From Rothia kristinae NBRC 15354 (GTDB lineage: Bacteria > Actinomycetota > Actinomycetes > Actinomycetales > Micrococcaceae): a stretch of DNA of 64,000 bases. Made by a program: the position numbers and the translations under genes. This document shows, piece after piece, positions 24,020 to 33,056 of the stretch. Under the pieces are notes generated by a model. It was not told where the DNA came from, made no database searches, and worked only from the letters and a program-made list of their open reading frames with translations. The stretch spans positions 49,519 to 113,518 of the forward strand of contig NZ_BCSM01000008.1 of the NCBI RefSeq assembly GCF_001570865.1, in the 5' to 3' direction. How positions within the stretch are numbered: the stretch's first letter is position 1; each line of letters opens with the position of its first letter.

Positions 24020-24333
24020 GATGGCCCGTGACGGCGCGCCGCGATGCGTGATCGCGCAAGGAAAAGTGATGGATCCGTGACCTCTGCGCGCGATGGTCAC
24101 GAAAAGGCGAACATTCTCCGAACGCGCCGGAAGAAAGCGCGCATCTCAGCATATGGATTCGCTGAGCGTCGCTATATCCGCAGGTCAGGAGTCTGTTTCC
24201 GAGGTGCAGCGAAAAAATACCGGGGATTTCGAGGCGAGCTCTTGTCGACCCCGGCGGGGTCGATAGCGTGAAATCGCAACCTCGATCCATGGGGCGAATC
24301 AAAGCGAATCCCTAACATAAGGAGCTGAGATCC
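24020..24333. other. AT-richer intergenic region upstream of a secreted-protein gene
   Basis: No gene is seen in these 314 bases. Base composition is visibly less GC-rich than the coding neighbours. It holds a short inverted repeat (CTCAGC..GCTGAG near 24145-24166), a TCGACCCC-GGC-GGGGTCGA hairpin near 24246-24264, and the string GGCGAACATTCTCC at 24106. The GAACATTCT core recurs upstream of the CAP-protein gene at 62.8 kb. AAGGAG at 24319-24324 is the ribosome site of the next gene. Confidence 0.5.
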
Positions 24334-25327
24334 ATGGATACCGGTGACACCCAGAAGTCCGCTCGACGAACCATCGCCTCCGCGGCGGCGGCCGCGATGC
24401 TCGGCATCGGCGTCCTCGGGGCCTCCGCGGTCCCGGCCCAGGCCGCCCCCGCCGGCGGCACGGGGCTGTGCCAGGCGCCCACCGACGCCGGCTCCCCGGG
24501 GGGCTGAGCCCAACGAGGGTCAGTGGCTGGAGGGCCACGGCACGGCCCCGGCGGCCTTCACGCTGCCGCACCCGGCCGGTCAGTTCGGCGCGTTCGAGCA
24601 GAACGGCGTCTCCTCCCCGAAGTTCGAGGTGAAGGTGCCCGCCGGGGCCGGGGACTCGACCCTCGTGAACGCCCCGGATGGGCAGTACGACGTGAAGATC
24701 GGGGACGGCACCTGCGGCCAGACCCAGGTCTTCCCCGTGAAGGACGGGGTCCTGGACCTCTCCGAGCACCCCCTGATCGCCCAGGACCTGGGCCATCAGA
24801 TGGTGCAGATCCGCGGCCCGGTGACCCCTGAGTTCGCCGAGGGCGCCGCGGGCGGGCCCATCTACCTGGACCCCGACGGTAAGCCCAGCTCCGCCCCGCA
24901 GCTGGAGATGGGCACCGTCTACTCCAACGGCGCGGACCTGGAGCCGGTCATGACGGAGGAGAACGCGCACCAGACCCGGGTCCTCGGGGTGCCCGTCCGC
25001 CAGATCGGGCTCGAGTCCCTGACGGTGGGGGCCGTGGATCCGCGGACCGCGGCCGAGGTGGTCGAGCAGAACCCGCAGGTGGACATCACCTATCGGGACT
25101 CCGTGACCGGCAATGCGGTGACCGTGGATGCCGGGACCACCTGGAAGCAGGATGGACCCACCGCGGCGGTCCTGGAGGGTGGGGTGCTCCCGCAGCTGCC
25201 CTCCGGCCGGTACACCCTGTCCTATCGGGACTCTGCTGGGGAGCAGCACCGGATGTTCCTGCTCCTGGGGGACGATGACCGCGATCCCCGGGCCGCGGAT
25301 CAGCAGCTGTACTCGCTGCCCTACTGA
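24334..25327 (+). pseudogene. secreted protein with a +1 frameshift in a G6 run
   Basis: The ATG at 24334 opens a 57-codon frame encoding a signal peptide (RRTIASAAAAAMLGIGVLGASAVPAQAAPA) that stops at a TGA just after a run of six G (24498-24503). Removing one G continues smoothly into a frame of about 275 codons: SPGAEPNEGQWLEGHG.., ending LPSGRYTLSYRDSAGEQHRMFLLLG..QLYSLPY at 25327. The restored protein of about 330 residues is a homologue of the lipoprotein at 20.2-21.2 kb, here with a cleavable Ala-x-Ala signal instead of a lipobox. The break may be a sequencing error, a true mutation, or slippage-based phase variation. A strong hairpin terminator follows. Confidence 0.75.
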
Positions 25328-25342
25328 TCCGGGAACCCGGAA

Positions 25343-25385
25343 GGGGTGCCCGCTCCGGCCCATCACGGGCCGGGGCGGGCGCCCC
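25343..25385 (+). terminator. 19-bp hairpin terminator
   Basis: Arms 25343-25361 and 25367-25385 pair over 19 positions (two as G-U) around a five-base loop, starting 15 bases after the stop of the frameshifted secreted-protein gene. No U-tract follows. Confidence 0.65.
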
Positions 25386-25482
25386 CGTGTCCGGGGGGGG
25401 GGCGACGCCGCGGATGTGGGTTTCTGTGGGTTCGGTTCCGAAACACCGGGCCAAACCCTCTGGATCACACGCAATCCGTTGG

Positions 25483-25488
25483 TAGACT
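25483..25488 (+). promoter_or_regulatory. -10 box of fba
   Basis: TAGACT preceded by CTGGAT at 17 bases (weak -35). The leader to the ATG would be about 108 bases and ends in GAAGGAG. Confidence 0.45.
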
Positions 25489-25602
25489 GAGGACCGAGCG
25501 AGCGACGGCGCACCCACCGCTGACGGGGGACGAGCACCGGACCGCTCGGAAGGCGCACCGCCAGACCGGCTGGCGCGCACGTCGTCGAAGAAGGAGCCTG
25601 CC

Positions 25603-26628
25603 ATGCCCATTGCCACCCCAGACGTCTACTCGCAGATGCTCGACCGCGCCAAGGAGAAGGGCTTCGCCTACCCGGCGATCAACGTGACCTCCTCCCAGAC
25701 CCTCAACGCCGCGATCCGCGGCTTCGCCGAGGCGGAGTCCGACGGCATCATCCAGGTCTCCACCGGCGGTGCGGCCTACTGGTCCGGCGCCTCCAAGAAG
25801 GACATGGTCGTCGGCTCCCTGGCCTTCGCCGCCTTCGCCCGCGAGGTCGCCCAGCAGTACGACGTCAACATCGCCCTGCACACCGATCACTGCCCCAAGG
25901 ACAAGCTGGACGGCTTCGTGCTGCCCCTGCTGAAGAAGTCCGAGGAGGCCGTGGCCCGCGGCGAGGACCCGATCTTCAACTCCCACATGTGGGACGGCTC
26001 CGCGATCGCGCTGGATGAGAACCTCAAGATCGGCTCCGAGCTGATCGAGCGCACCGGCAAGGCCCACATCGTGCTCGAGGTGGAGATCGGCGCCGTCGGC
26101 GGCGAGGAGGACGGCGTGGTCGGGGAGATCAACGACTCCCTCTACACCACCACCGAGGACGCCCTGAAGACCATCGACGCGCTGGGCCAGAACGGGGAGA
26201 AGGGCCGCTACATGACCGCCCTGACCTTCGGCAACGTCCACGGCGTGTACAAGCCGGGCAACGTGAAGCTGCGCCCCGAGCTGCTGCAGCAGATCCAGTC
26301 CGAGGTCGGGCAGAAGCTGGGCAAGGACAAGCCCTTCGACCTCGTCTTCCACGGCGGCTCCGGCTCCACCGCCCAGGAGATCGCCGACGCCGTCTCCTAC
26401 GGCGTCATCAAGATGAACGTGGACACCGACACCCAGTACGCGTTCACCCGTCCGGTGGCCGGGCACATGCTGGCCAACTACGACGGCGTGCTGAAGATCG
26501 ACGGCGAGGTCGGCAACAAGAAGATGTACGACCCGCGCGTGTGGGGCGCCAAGGCCGAGGAGGGCATGGCCGACCGCGTGGTCGAGGCCTGCCAGAACCT
26601 CGGCTCCGCCGGCACCCGCATGAAGTAA
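25603..26628 (+). CDS. fba: class II fructose-bisphosphate aldolase
   Basis: 341 residues. This zinc enzyme splits fructose 1,6-bisphosphate in glycolysis and makes it in gluconeogenesis. Visible landmarks: YPAINVTSSQTLNAA, ALHTDHCPKDKLDGF (catalytic Asp and zinc His), EVEIGAVGGEEDGV, FGNVHGVYKPGNVKL (zinc His) and VFHGGSGST (phosphate and zinc site). Length and the 'long' insert pattern match the actinobacterial and E. coli FbaA branch. GAAGGAG lies nine bases before the ATG. It is monocistronic, with its own -10 box and a cruciform terminator. Confidence 0.97.
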   Translation: MPIATPDVYSQMLDRAKEKGFAYPAINVTSSQTLNAAIRGFAEAESDGIIQVSTGGAAYWSGASKKDMVVGSLAFAAFAREVAQQYDVNIALHTDHCPKDKLDGFVLPLLKKSEEAVARGEDPIFNSHMWDGSAIALDENLKIGSELIERTGKAHIVLEVEIGAVGGEEDGVVGEINDSLYTTTEDALKTIDALGQNGEKGRYMTALTFGNVHGVYKPGNVKLRPELLQQIQSEVGQKLGKDKPFDLVFHGGSGSTAQEIADAVSYGVIKMNVDTDTQYAFTRPVAGHMLANYDGVLKIDGEVGNKKMYDPRVWGAKAEEGMADRVVEACQNLGSAGTRMK

Positions 26629-26646
26629 GCGGATCCCGCGCAGTCC

Positions 26647-26693
26647 ACGCCGCCCCCGGCCCTTCCCCCGCGGAAGGGACCCGGGGGCGGCGT
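26647..26693 (+). terminator. fba terminator, branched hairpin
   Basis: A 13-bp outer stem (26647-26659 with 26681-26693) encloses a second stem CCTTCC/GGAAGG. It begins 19 bases after the fba stop. Confidence 0.65.
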
Positions 26694-26754
26694 CGTCGCG
26701 TCGGGCGGGATAGGCTGGCCGTCAACCCCGCAAGCGAGCACGTGAGGAGCCGCC

Positions 26755-27174
26755 ATGTCCCTGGCCGGAAAGAATCTGCTGGACGCCCCCGAGCCCACCC
26801 TGCTGGAGGAGGAGCCGCAGGTGCGGGTCCGCATCGAGGCCGGCGACGAAGGCGAGGACCTGGTGAAGGCCTTCCCGAAGTCCTCCCTCGCCTGGTCCGT
26901 CATCGCCGGCGACGCCCTGGAGCAGGGGTACCTCGTGGAGGGCTACGCCTACGCCCGGGTGGGCTACCACCGCGGTCTCGATGCCCTGCGGGCCCACGGC
27001 TGGAAGGGCCACGGGCCGGTACCGTACTCCCACGAGCCCAACCGCGGCTTCCTGACCTGCCTGCACCTGCTGGGGCAGGCCGCCGCCGCCATCGGCGAGG
27101 AGGATGAGGCCCACCGCATCGAGGCCTTCCTGCACGACGCCGACCCGACCGCGAGGGAGCACCTCGCCGGCTGA
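26755..27174 (+). CDS. DUF3151 protein
   Basis: 139 residues, start set by GTGAGGAG seven bases before the ATG; TAGGCT at 26711-26716 is a likely -10 box. DUF3151 is a small actinobacterial family of unknown function. The conserved core is seen here: KAFPKSSLAWSVIAGDAL near residue 40, AYARVGYHRGLDALRAHGWKGHGPVPYSHEPNRGFL, then LHLLGQAAAAIGEEDEAHRI. The helical, TPR-like look suggests a scaffold rather than an enzyme. It stands alone between fba and ald; the fba neighbourhood is recalled as common for this family. Confidence 0.85.
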   Translation: MSLAGKNLLDAPEPTLLEEEPQVRVRIEAGDEGEDLVKAFPKSSLAWSVIAGDALEQGYLVEGYAYARVGYHRGLDALRAHGWKGHGPVPYSHEPNRGFLTCLHLLGQAAAAIGEEDEAHRIEAFLHDADPTAREHLAG

Positions 27175-27324
27175 GGCCGGGGACCGGGTGGGCGGCTCCG
27201 GATGCCCGACACGGAGCGCGCTCCTGTTCGGTGTGATCGGCACCTCGTGTCATGATGGTGGTGCGGACCACGACGTGGTGGGCCATCCCCATCCGAGACC
27301 CACGACCAACCGGAGGATGCTCCC

Positions 27325-28416
27325 ATGCGCATCGGTGTTCCCACCGAGATCAAGCCCAGCGAGCGGAGGGTCGGGCTCACGCCGGACAGCGTGCACGCCC
27401 TGGCCGACCGCGGACACGAGGTCCTCATCCAGCGAGGCGCGGGAGAGGGCTCCGGTTTCACCGACGAGCAGTACGAGCGGGCCGGGGCGCGGCTGACCAC
27501 CCAGGAGGAGGCCTGGGGCGAGGCCGAGCTGCTGGTCAAGGTCAAGGAGCCCATTGCCTCCGAATTCGGGTTCCTGCGTGAGGACCTGACCCTGTTCACC
27601 TATCTGCACCTGGCCGCGGATCGGCCGCTGACCGAGGCCCTGCTGAGCGCGGGGACCACAGCGATCGCCTACGAGACCGTGCGCGAGGGCCGGGCCCTGC
27701 CGCTGCTGGCGCCGATGTCCGAAATCGCCGGGCGCCTGGCGGCCCAGGCCGCCGCCCAGCACACCCTGAGCACCGAGGGCGGGCCCGGCATCCTGCTCGG
27801 CGGAACCCCCGGAGTGCGTCCGGCGCGGGTCCTGGTGCTCGGCGGCGGTGTCGTGGGCACCCAGGCGGCGCAGCTGGCCGTGGGGCTGCGGGCGGAGGTG
27901 ACCATCCTGGACGCCTACCTGCCCCGGGTGCGGCAGCTGACCGAGCTGTTCGGCGCCACCGCGCGGGTGCTCGCCTCGAACCCGGCGACCATCGAGCGGG
28001 AGCTGCGCGAGGCCGACGTCGTCATCGGCTCCGTGCTGGTGCCGGGCGCGGCCGCCCCCAAGCTGGTGCGCCGGGAGCACCTGGGCATCATGAAGCCGGG
28101 GACGCTGCTGATCGACGTCGCGATCGACCAGGGCGGCTGCTTCGAGACCTCCCACCCCACCACCTATCAGGACCCGATCTTCGAGGTGGAGGGCATCCGA
28201 CACTACTGCGTGGCCAACATGCCGGGCGCGGTGCCGCGCACGGCCACGGCCTCCCTGAACAACGCCAGCCTGCCGTACGCGCTGCGCCTGGCCGAGGGTG
28301 TGGAGGAGGCCCTGGTGCAGGACGCCGGGCTGGCCGCGGGGCTGAACGCCCGGGACGGGCGGATCACCTGCGCCGGGGTGGCCGAGGCCTACCCGGATCT
28401 GGCCGCCGCGGACTGA
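27325..28416 (+). CDS. ald: alanine dehydrogenase
   Basis: 363 residues. Ald reversibly deaminates L-alanine to pyruvate and ammonia with NAD+. Landmarks: MRIGVPTEIKPSERRVGLTP at the N-terminus, VKVKEPI with the substrate Lys near residue 74, TYLHLAADRPLT with the catalytic His, the NAD site VLVLGGGVVGTQAAQLAVGL, and the catalytic Asp region IDVAIDQGGCFETSHPTT. MPGAVPRTAT closes the active site. A GGAGG site lies eight bases before the ATG, and CATGAT at 27251-27256 could be the -10 box. A 12-bp bidirectional hairpin follows. Confidence 0.95.
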   Translation: MRIGVPTEIKPSERRVGLTPDSVHALADRGHEVLIQRGAGEGSGFTDEQYERAGARLTTQEEAWGEAELLVKVKEPIASEFGFLREDLTLFTYLHLAADRPLTEALLSAGTTAIAYETVREGRALPLLAPMSEIAGRLAAQAAAQHTLSTEGGPGILLGGTPGVRPARVLVLGGGVVGTQAAQLAVGLRAEVTILDAYLPRVRQLTELFGATARVLASNPATIERELREADVVIGSVLVPGAAAPKLVRREHLGIMKPGTLLIDVAIDQGGCFETSHPTTYQDPIFEVEGIRHYCVANMPGAVPRTATASLNNASLPYALRLAEGVEEALVQDAGLAAGLNARDGRITCAGVAEAYPDLAAAD

Positions 28417-28439
28417 GGCGCGAACTCAGCCGAAGGTGC

Positions 28440-28469
28440 GGGGCGCGGGCCCATCGCGGCCCGCGCCCC
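28440..28469. terminator. bidirectional hairpin between ald and the DUF4870 gene
   Basis: GGGGCGCGGGCC (28440-28451) pairs perfectly with 28458-28469 across a six-base loop. It lies 24 bases after the ald stop and 10 bases after the end of the opposing gene, so it can serve both. Confidence 0.65.
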
Positions 28470-28478
28470 GTTCCTGCC

Positions 28479-28895
28479 TCAGCGCAGCACGCGGATCTGC
28501 AGGGGGTAGCGGAAGACCTCGCCGCGGTGGGCCTGCACGGCCCCGATGATGTGGAAGATGATCGCGGCCAGGGAGGTGACGCCCCAGATCGGCACGGCCG
28601 CGATCAGGCCGATGCCCAGGGTCACCAGGGCCAGGATGCCCGCGGCGATGTTCACCAGCCACAGCATCAGGTTGAAGTTGAACGCCCCTGCGGAGCAGGC
28701 CCGCACGAAGGCGTACTCCGGTCGGTCCCGGTAGACGAACCAGAAGATCAGCGGCCCCAGGAAGCTCAGTGTGCCCACCGAGATCACCAGGCCCAGCAGC
28801 GAGGAGAGGTGGGAGAGCACCGCCAGGACGCGCACGTTCGGCGCCTCGGGGACGGGCTGCTGGGCGTAGGGCTGGTGCTGCGGCTGCTGGGTCAC
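28479..28895 (-). CDS. DUF4870 (Tic20-like) membrane protein
   Basis: 138 residues from the GTG at 28895, which has GAGGA six bases upstream; a GTG four codons further up is less well placed. After a Gln/Pro-rich N-terminus (QQPQHQPYAQQPVPE) come three to four hydrophobic segments: LSHLSSLLGLVISVG, FLGPLIFWFVY, FNLMLWLVNIAAGILALVTLGIGLIAAVP and SLAAIIFHIIGAVQAHRGEVFRYPL. The motif RDRPEYAFVRACSAGAFNFNL is typical of DUF4870. Function unknown. It is monocistronic, and its upstream region runs back-to-back with the protease gene. Confidence 0.8.
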   Translation of the reverse strand: MTQQPQHQPYAQQPVPEAPNVRVLAVLSHLSSLLGLVISVGTLSFLGPLIFWFVYRDRPEYAFVRACSAGAFNFNLMLWLVNIAAGILALVTLGIGLIAAVPIWGVTSLAAIIFHIIGAVQAHRGEVFRYPLQIRVLR

Positions 28896-29027
28896 GGAGA
28901 TCCTCACGGGTCGGTTCTGGTGGATGTTCTGGTCGATGGCGTCGCCGGGGGAGCGTCCATCCTGCCCCAGATCCGGCGGCGACCGGGAGACACATAGGAA
29001 GATTTACAGGAACTTCACGGGAAGTGC

Positions 29028-29056
29028 TTGACCTCACGTGATCCGTAGGACATGTT
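29028..29056 (+). promoter_or_regulatory. promoter of the SLH protease gene
   Basis: TTGACC (29028-29033), 17-base spacer, CATGTT (29051-29056). This is the clearest housekeeping-type -35/-10 pair in the window. The spacer contains the palindrome TCACGTGA. The leader to the ATG is about 53 bases. Confidence 0.5.
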
Positions 29057-29116
29057 AGAGAAATCTCCGCTCGTCAGGGCGGGGCCTCCCCCATCCCTCG
29101 CACCGAAGGAACGTCG

Positions 29117-32100
29117 ATGTCTCCACGATTCCTCTCCGGGTCCCGCCGCAGCGCGAAAGCCTGCGCGGCGGCGGCACTCGGGCTCACGCTGGCCCTGTCC
29201 TCGGGCCTGCCAGCCTTCGCCGAGACCATCCAGGGCAGCGCCCCGGATGACACCTCGCTGTCCGCAGGCTCCTCCTCCCCGGTCCTCGCCGACGACGTCG
29301 CCCAGGCCCACGGGAACATCGCCGTGTACGTCCAGCTCAAGGGCGTCAGCGCCTTCGAGGCCACCCAGGCCGGCGGTCGCGTCGGCGGAGAGCTGCAGAA
29401 CCGCGCCAGCCAGGTCCAGGCCATCGCCGGCCAGGTCCAGGCCACCGGCCAGCAGATGGCCGGGGACTCCGGCTCCCAGGTCCTCTACACCACCCACAAC
29501 GCCCTGCGCGGGGTGGCCATGCAGGGGGATGCGGACCAGATCAAGAAGCTCGCCGAGCGCGACGACGTCCAGCGCATCTCCAAGATCATCCCGAAGGAGC
29601 GGGTCAACGCCGGAGCGGATGTGGACACCGGCGCCGCGAGCGCCTGGGAGAACCCCGGCGTCACCGGCAAGGACGTGACCATCGCCGTCATCGACACCGG
29701 CCTGGACTACACCCACGCGGACTTCGGCGGACCGGGCACCCAGGAGGCCTACGCCAAGGCCAAGGACCTGAAGACCTTCCCCACGAAGGATTCCGGGCTG
29801 ATCGACCCGAACAAGGTCATCTCCGGCTACGACCTGGCCGGTGACGCCTACGACGCCCGCCTGGCCACCTCCGTCCCGCAGCCGGATGCCAACCCGCTGG
29901 ACTGCAAGGCCGCCGGGCACGGCACCCACGTCGCGGGCACCGCCGGCGGCTACGGGGTGACGAAGGACGGCAAGACCTTCACGGGGGATTACTCCAAGCT
30001 CACCGCGGATGAGGTCAAGGCCATGAAGATCGGACCGGGCACCGCCCCCGAGGCCAAGCTGACCTCGCTGCGGGTCTTCGGCTGCGAGGGCTCCACCAAT
30101 CTGGTCGGCGCCGCCCTGGACCGCACCCTGGATCCCAACGGGGACGGGGACTACTCGGATGCCGCGCAGATCGCGAGCATCTCCATCGGCTCGGACTTCG
30201 GCATCGCCGATGACCCGGAGAACGACATCGTCAACGCCCTGAACCGGGCCGGGGTCCTCTCCGTGATCGCCGCGGGCAACGCCGGGGACTCCTACGACGT
30301 CGCCGGCAGCCCGGGCAGCGCCACCTCCGCCCTGACCGTGGCCAACTCCATCGGCTCCACCGTGGCCGTGGACCAGGCCGAGGTCCTGGCCCCGGAGGAT
30401 GTGAAGGGCGATGTGACCGGCTCCTACAGCCAGTCCTTCGACTACACGGCCGCCAAGCCGGAGCAGCTGGAGGGCACCGTGACCACCGTGCCCGAGGCCA
30501 ACAAGTACGGCTGCCAGCCCTTCACCGGGCAGGACTTCGCCGGCAAGTGGGTGTACCTGGACTGGGCCGATGACGCCACGGGGCAGTACCCCTGCGGCTC
30601 CAAGGTCCGCTTCGACAACGCCCAGAACGCCGGGGCCAAGGGCGTGGTGCTGACCAGCGACGTCACGGTCGAGGACGCCGGGATCGCCGGCAACTCCGGG
30701 ATCCCGGGCATCCGCCTGGACAAGGCCTCCGCGGACAAGGTGGACGCCGCGGCGAAGGCCGGGACCCTGCGCATCAAGGTCGGCCCGGGCATGATCGGCG
30801 CCGGCCGGGTGGACAGCGGTTCCCAGGACTACTCCAACGCCTCCACCTCCCGCGGCGAGCACGGCTCGGCCGGGTACACCAAGCCCGACGTCGCCGCCCC
30901 CGGCACCTCGATCGCCTCCGCGGGCGTGGGCTCGGGCAACGGCATCGAGGTGATGACTGGAACCTCCATGGCCACCCCGCACACCTCCGGGGTGGCGGCT
31001 CTGGTCTGGCAGAAGCACCGGAACTACACCCCGCAGAACGTCAAGGCCGCGATCATGAACACCGCGACCCACGACGTCAAGAACGCCAACGGCACCACGG
31101 AGTCCGTGGAGCGGGTCGGGTCCGGCCGGGTGGATGCGGTGCGGGCCGTGAACCAAGACGTCATCGTCTACAACGCGGATCGCCCGGACATCGTCAGCCA
31201 GAGCTTCGGCGTCACCGAGGCCAAGACCAACGGCGGCGTGCAGAGGTTCACCCGGAAGATCACCGTGGACAACATCGGCAACCGGGCCCACACCTACGTG
31301 GTCTCCTTCGCCGGGACCACGCAGATGCCCGGGGTCTCCTTCTCCTACGATCCCACCGTCTCGGTGGGCTCCGGCGGGAAGGCCACCATCACCGTGACGG
31401 CCACCGTGGACCCGAAGGCCCTGGTCAAGACCCAGGACCCGGCCCAGGCCAAGATCCAGCTGGGCAAGGCCCGCCAGTACATCGGCAGCCTCTCCGGCCG
31501 GCTGGTGCTCTCCGAGAACGGCCAGGACCTGCGGCTGCCGCTGCAGATCGCCCCGAAGCCGGTCTCGGACATGAAGGTGGACGCCAACGCCATCGAGTTC
31601 AAGGACGCCAAGACCGCCCAGACCCAGGTCAGCCTGGCCGGGACGGCCCTGAACCAGGGCGGCTACCGCTCCGCCCTGGGCGCCTTCGAGCTCGGCGCGA
31701 GCTCCCCGCGGCTGCAGTCCACCTCCCTGCCGGCCCCGTCCACTCAGGCCCTGGACCTGCAGTACGTGGGCACGGCGGTGAAGGACGGCAAGCTCGCCAT
31801 CGGCATCTCCACCTGGGGCAACCTCGTCTCGGTGATGCCGAGCAGCGAATTCCAGGTGCTGCTGGACACCGACGGCAACGGTCGCCCGGACTGGGTGGTC
31901 GTGACCACCCGGGCCACCGGCCTGGACTACCCGCTGGTCGGGCTGGTCCGCGTGGTCGGCAACAGCCTGCAGCGCGACGGCGCGGGCAACATCGTGTACA
32001 CGGATCAGCAGCCGCTGAACGGCTCCTGGGGTGACACGGACACCAACACCATGGACACCAACGCCATCGTGCTGCCGGTGGACCTGACGAAGATGGGTCT

Positions 32101-32983
32101 GGACCCGGCGCAGAAGGATCTGTCGATCAGCTACGCCGTGTCCACCTTCTCCTACGCTCAGAGCGACGCGATCGACTCCACGGACGCGATCACCTTCAAG
32201 CCCAACCAGCCGAAGGTCGCCTTCGACTCCTCGAAGAGGATCAACTCCGTGCTGCTCAGCGATGAGCCGGGCACCCTGAGCGTCACCCGCGGCTCCGCGG
32301 AGGACGCCCAGGCCCTGTTCCTGCACCTGCACAACGGCACCGGGGATCTCTCCGGGATCAAGCAGGGCGAGGATGGCGGACGCGCCCAGGTGCTGACCGT
32401 GAAGAGCGGGAAGACCGAGGTCGTGGAGAACCCGCGCTTCAAGGATGTGCCGACCTCCTACCCCTTCTACAACGAGATCGCATGGCTGGCGACCAAGAAG
32501 ATCACCACCGGATGGCCGGACGGCACCTACCGTCCCTCCGCCCCGGTGGAGCGCGGACAGATGGCGGCCTTCCTGTACCGGATGGCCGGGTCCCCGGCCT
32601 ACACCCCGCCGAGCAAGTCCCCGTTCAAGGACGTGAGCACCAACTACGTCTTCTACAAGGAGATCAGCTGGCTGGCCTCGCAGGGCATCACCACGGGGTG
32701 GCCCGACGGCACGTTCCGTCCCTCCGCCTCGGTGGAGCGGGGTCAGATGGCGGCGTTCATGTACCGGATGGCCGGATCCCCGGCCTACACCCCGCCGGCC
32801 AAGTCCCCGTTCAAGGACGTGAGCACCAACTACGTGTTCTACCGGCAGGTGGCGTGGATGAATGACCAGAAGATCGCCAAGGGCTGGAACGACGGCACGT
32901 TCCGTCCCTCCGCCTCGGTGGAGCGGGGTCAGATGGCGGCCTTCCTCTACCGCTACGACCACGAGGTGCTGGGCAACCGCTGA
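29117..32983 (+). CDS. secreted subtilisin-family (S8) protease with three C-terminal SLH repeats
   Basis: 1288 residues. Signal peptide 1-36 (ACAAAALGLTLALSSGLPAFA). A propeptide-like region runs to about 165. The catalytic triad is complete: Asp193 (AVIDTGLD), His268 (GHGTHVAGT) and Ser617 (GTSMATPH), with oxyanion Asn in IAAGNAGDSYD. The domain between His and Ser holds a PA-like insert (CQPFTGQDFAGKWVYLDWAD..GAKGVVLTSD). A fibronectin-like region follows (about 690-1090). Three SLH repeats start near 1107, 1169 and 1231, each ending in a VERGQMAAFxYR motif. The protein is probably exported by Sec and bound to the wall. GAAGGAA lies about eight bases before the ATG. Its substrate is unknown. 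The pyruvyl transferase gene opposite may supply the SLH ligand. Confidence 0.92.
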   Translation: MSPRFLSGSRRSAKACAAAALGLTLALSSGLPAFAETIQGSAPDDTSLSAGSSSPVLADDVAQAHGNIAVYVQLKGVSAFEATQAGGRVGGELQNRASQVQAIAGQVQATGQQMAGDSGSQVLYTTHNALRGVAMQGDADQIKKLAERDDVQRISKIIPKERVNAGADVDTGAASAWENPGVTGKDVTIAVIDTGLDYTHADFGGPGTQEAYAKAKDLKTFPTKDSGLIDPNKVISGYDLAGDAYDARLATSVPQPDANPLDCKAAGHGTHVAGTAGGYGVTKDGKTFTGDYSKLTADEVKAMKIGPGTAPEAKLTSLRVFGCEGSTNLVGAALDRTLDPNGDGDYSDAAQIASISIGSDFGIADDPENDIVNALNRAGVLSVIAAGNAGDSYDVAGSPGSATSALTVANSIGSTVAVDQAEVLAPEDVKGDVTGSYSQSFDYTAAKPEQLEGTVTTVPEANKYGCQPFTGQDFAGKWVYLDWADDATGQYPCGSKVRFDNAQNAGAKGVVLTSDVTVEDAGIAGNSGIPGIRLDKASADKVDAAAKAGTLRIKVGPGMIGAGRVDSGSQDYSNASTSRGEHGSAGYTKPDVAAPGTSIASAGVGSGNGIEVMTGTSMATPHTSGVAALVWQKHRNYTPQNVKAAIMNTATHDVKNANGTTESVERVGSGRVDAVRAVNQDVIVYNADRPDIVSQSFGVTEAKTNGGVQRFTRKITVDNIGNRAHTYVVSFAGTTQMPGVSFSYDPTVSVGSGGKATITVTATVDPKALVKTQDPAQAKIQLGKARQYIGSLSGRLVLSENGQDLRLPLQIAPKPVSDMKVDANAIEFKDAKTAQTQVSLAGTALNQGGYRSALGAFELGASSPRLQSTSLPAPSTQALDLQYVGTAVKDGKLAIGISTWGNLVSVMPSSEFQVLLDTDGNGRPDWVVVTTRATGLDYPLVGLVRVVGNSLQRDGAGNIVYTDQQPLNGSWGDTDTNTMDTNAIVLPVDLTKMGLDPAQKDLSISYAVSTFSYAQSDAIDSTDAITFKPNQPKVAFDSSKRINSVLLSDEPGTLSVTRGSAEDAQALFLHLHNGTGDLSGIKQGEDGGRAQVLTVKSGKTEVVENPRFKDVPTSYPFYNEIAWLATKKITTGWPDGTYRPSAPVERGQMAAFLYRMAGSPAYTPPSKSPFKDVSTNYVFYKEISWLASQGITTGWPDGTFRPSASVERGQMAAFMYRMAGSPAYTPPAKSPFKDVSTNYVFYRQVAWMNDQKIAKGWNDGTFRPSASVERGQMAAFLYRYDHEVLGNR
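32621..32980 (+). repeat. tandem 186-base DNA repeat encoding SLH units 2 and 3
   Basis: The units beginning at 32621 and 32807 are nearly identical at the DNA level over long stretches (for example GTTCAAGGACGTGAGCACCA and GTCCCTCCGCCTCGGTGGAG). The first unit (from about 32435) is more diverged. Recent duplication of an SLH unit, or gene conversion between units, explains this. Confidence 0.75.
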
Positions 32984-32996
32984 GGCCCGCACCGCG

Positions 32997-33056
32997 CGAG
33001 ACCGGCCCGTCCGTCCGGCCCCCGATCAGGGGGTTCGGGCGGGCGGGCCGGTCTCG
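32997..33056. terminator. 17-bp hairpin between the protease and pyruvyl transferase genes
   Basis: Arms 32997-33013 and 33040-33056 pair with one mismatch, with a second C/G-rich hairpin in the loop. It starts 14 bases after the protease stop. The outer end again begins CGAGAC and ends GTCTCG. Confidence 0.65.

Noticed and set aside
25543..25602. Glycine or other riboswitch in the 108-base fba leader
   Set aside because: No recognisable conserved core; the sequence looks like an ordinary leader.
32621..32980. Mobile or satellite repeat
   Set aside because: The 186-base repeat is in frame and encodes SLH units, so protein-domain duplication explains it.
29015..32992. A 1325-codon open frame antisense to the SLH protease
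   Set aside because: The sense protein has a signal peptide, catalytic triad and SLH repeats; the antisense frame is His/Gly/Val-rich, as expected from GC-rich codon complements, and shows no domain.
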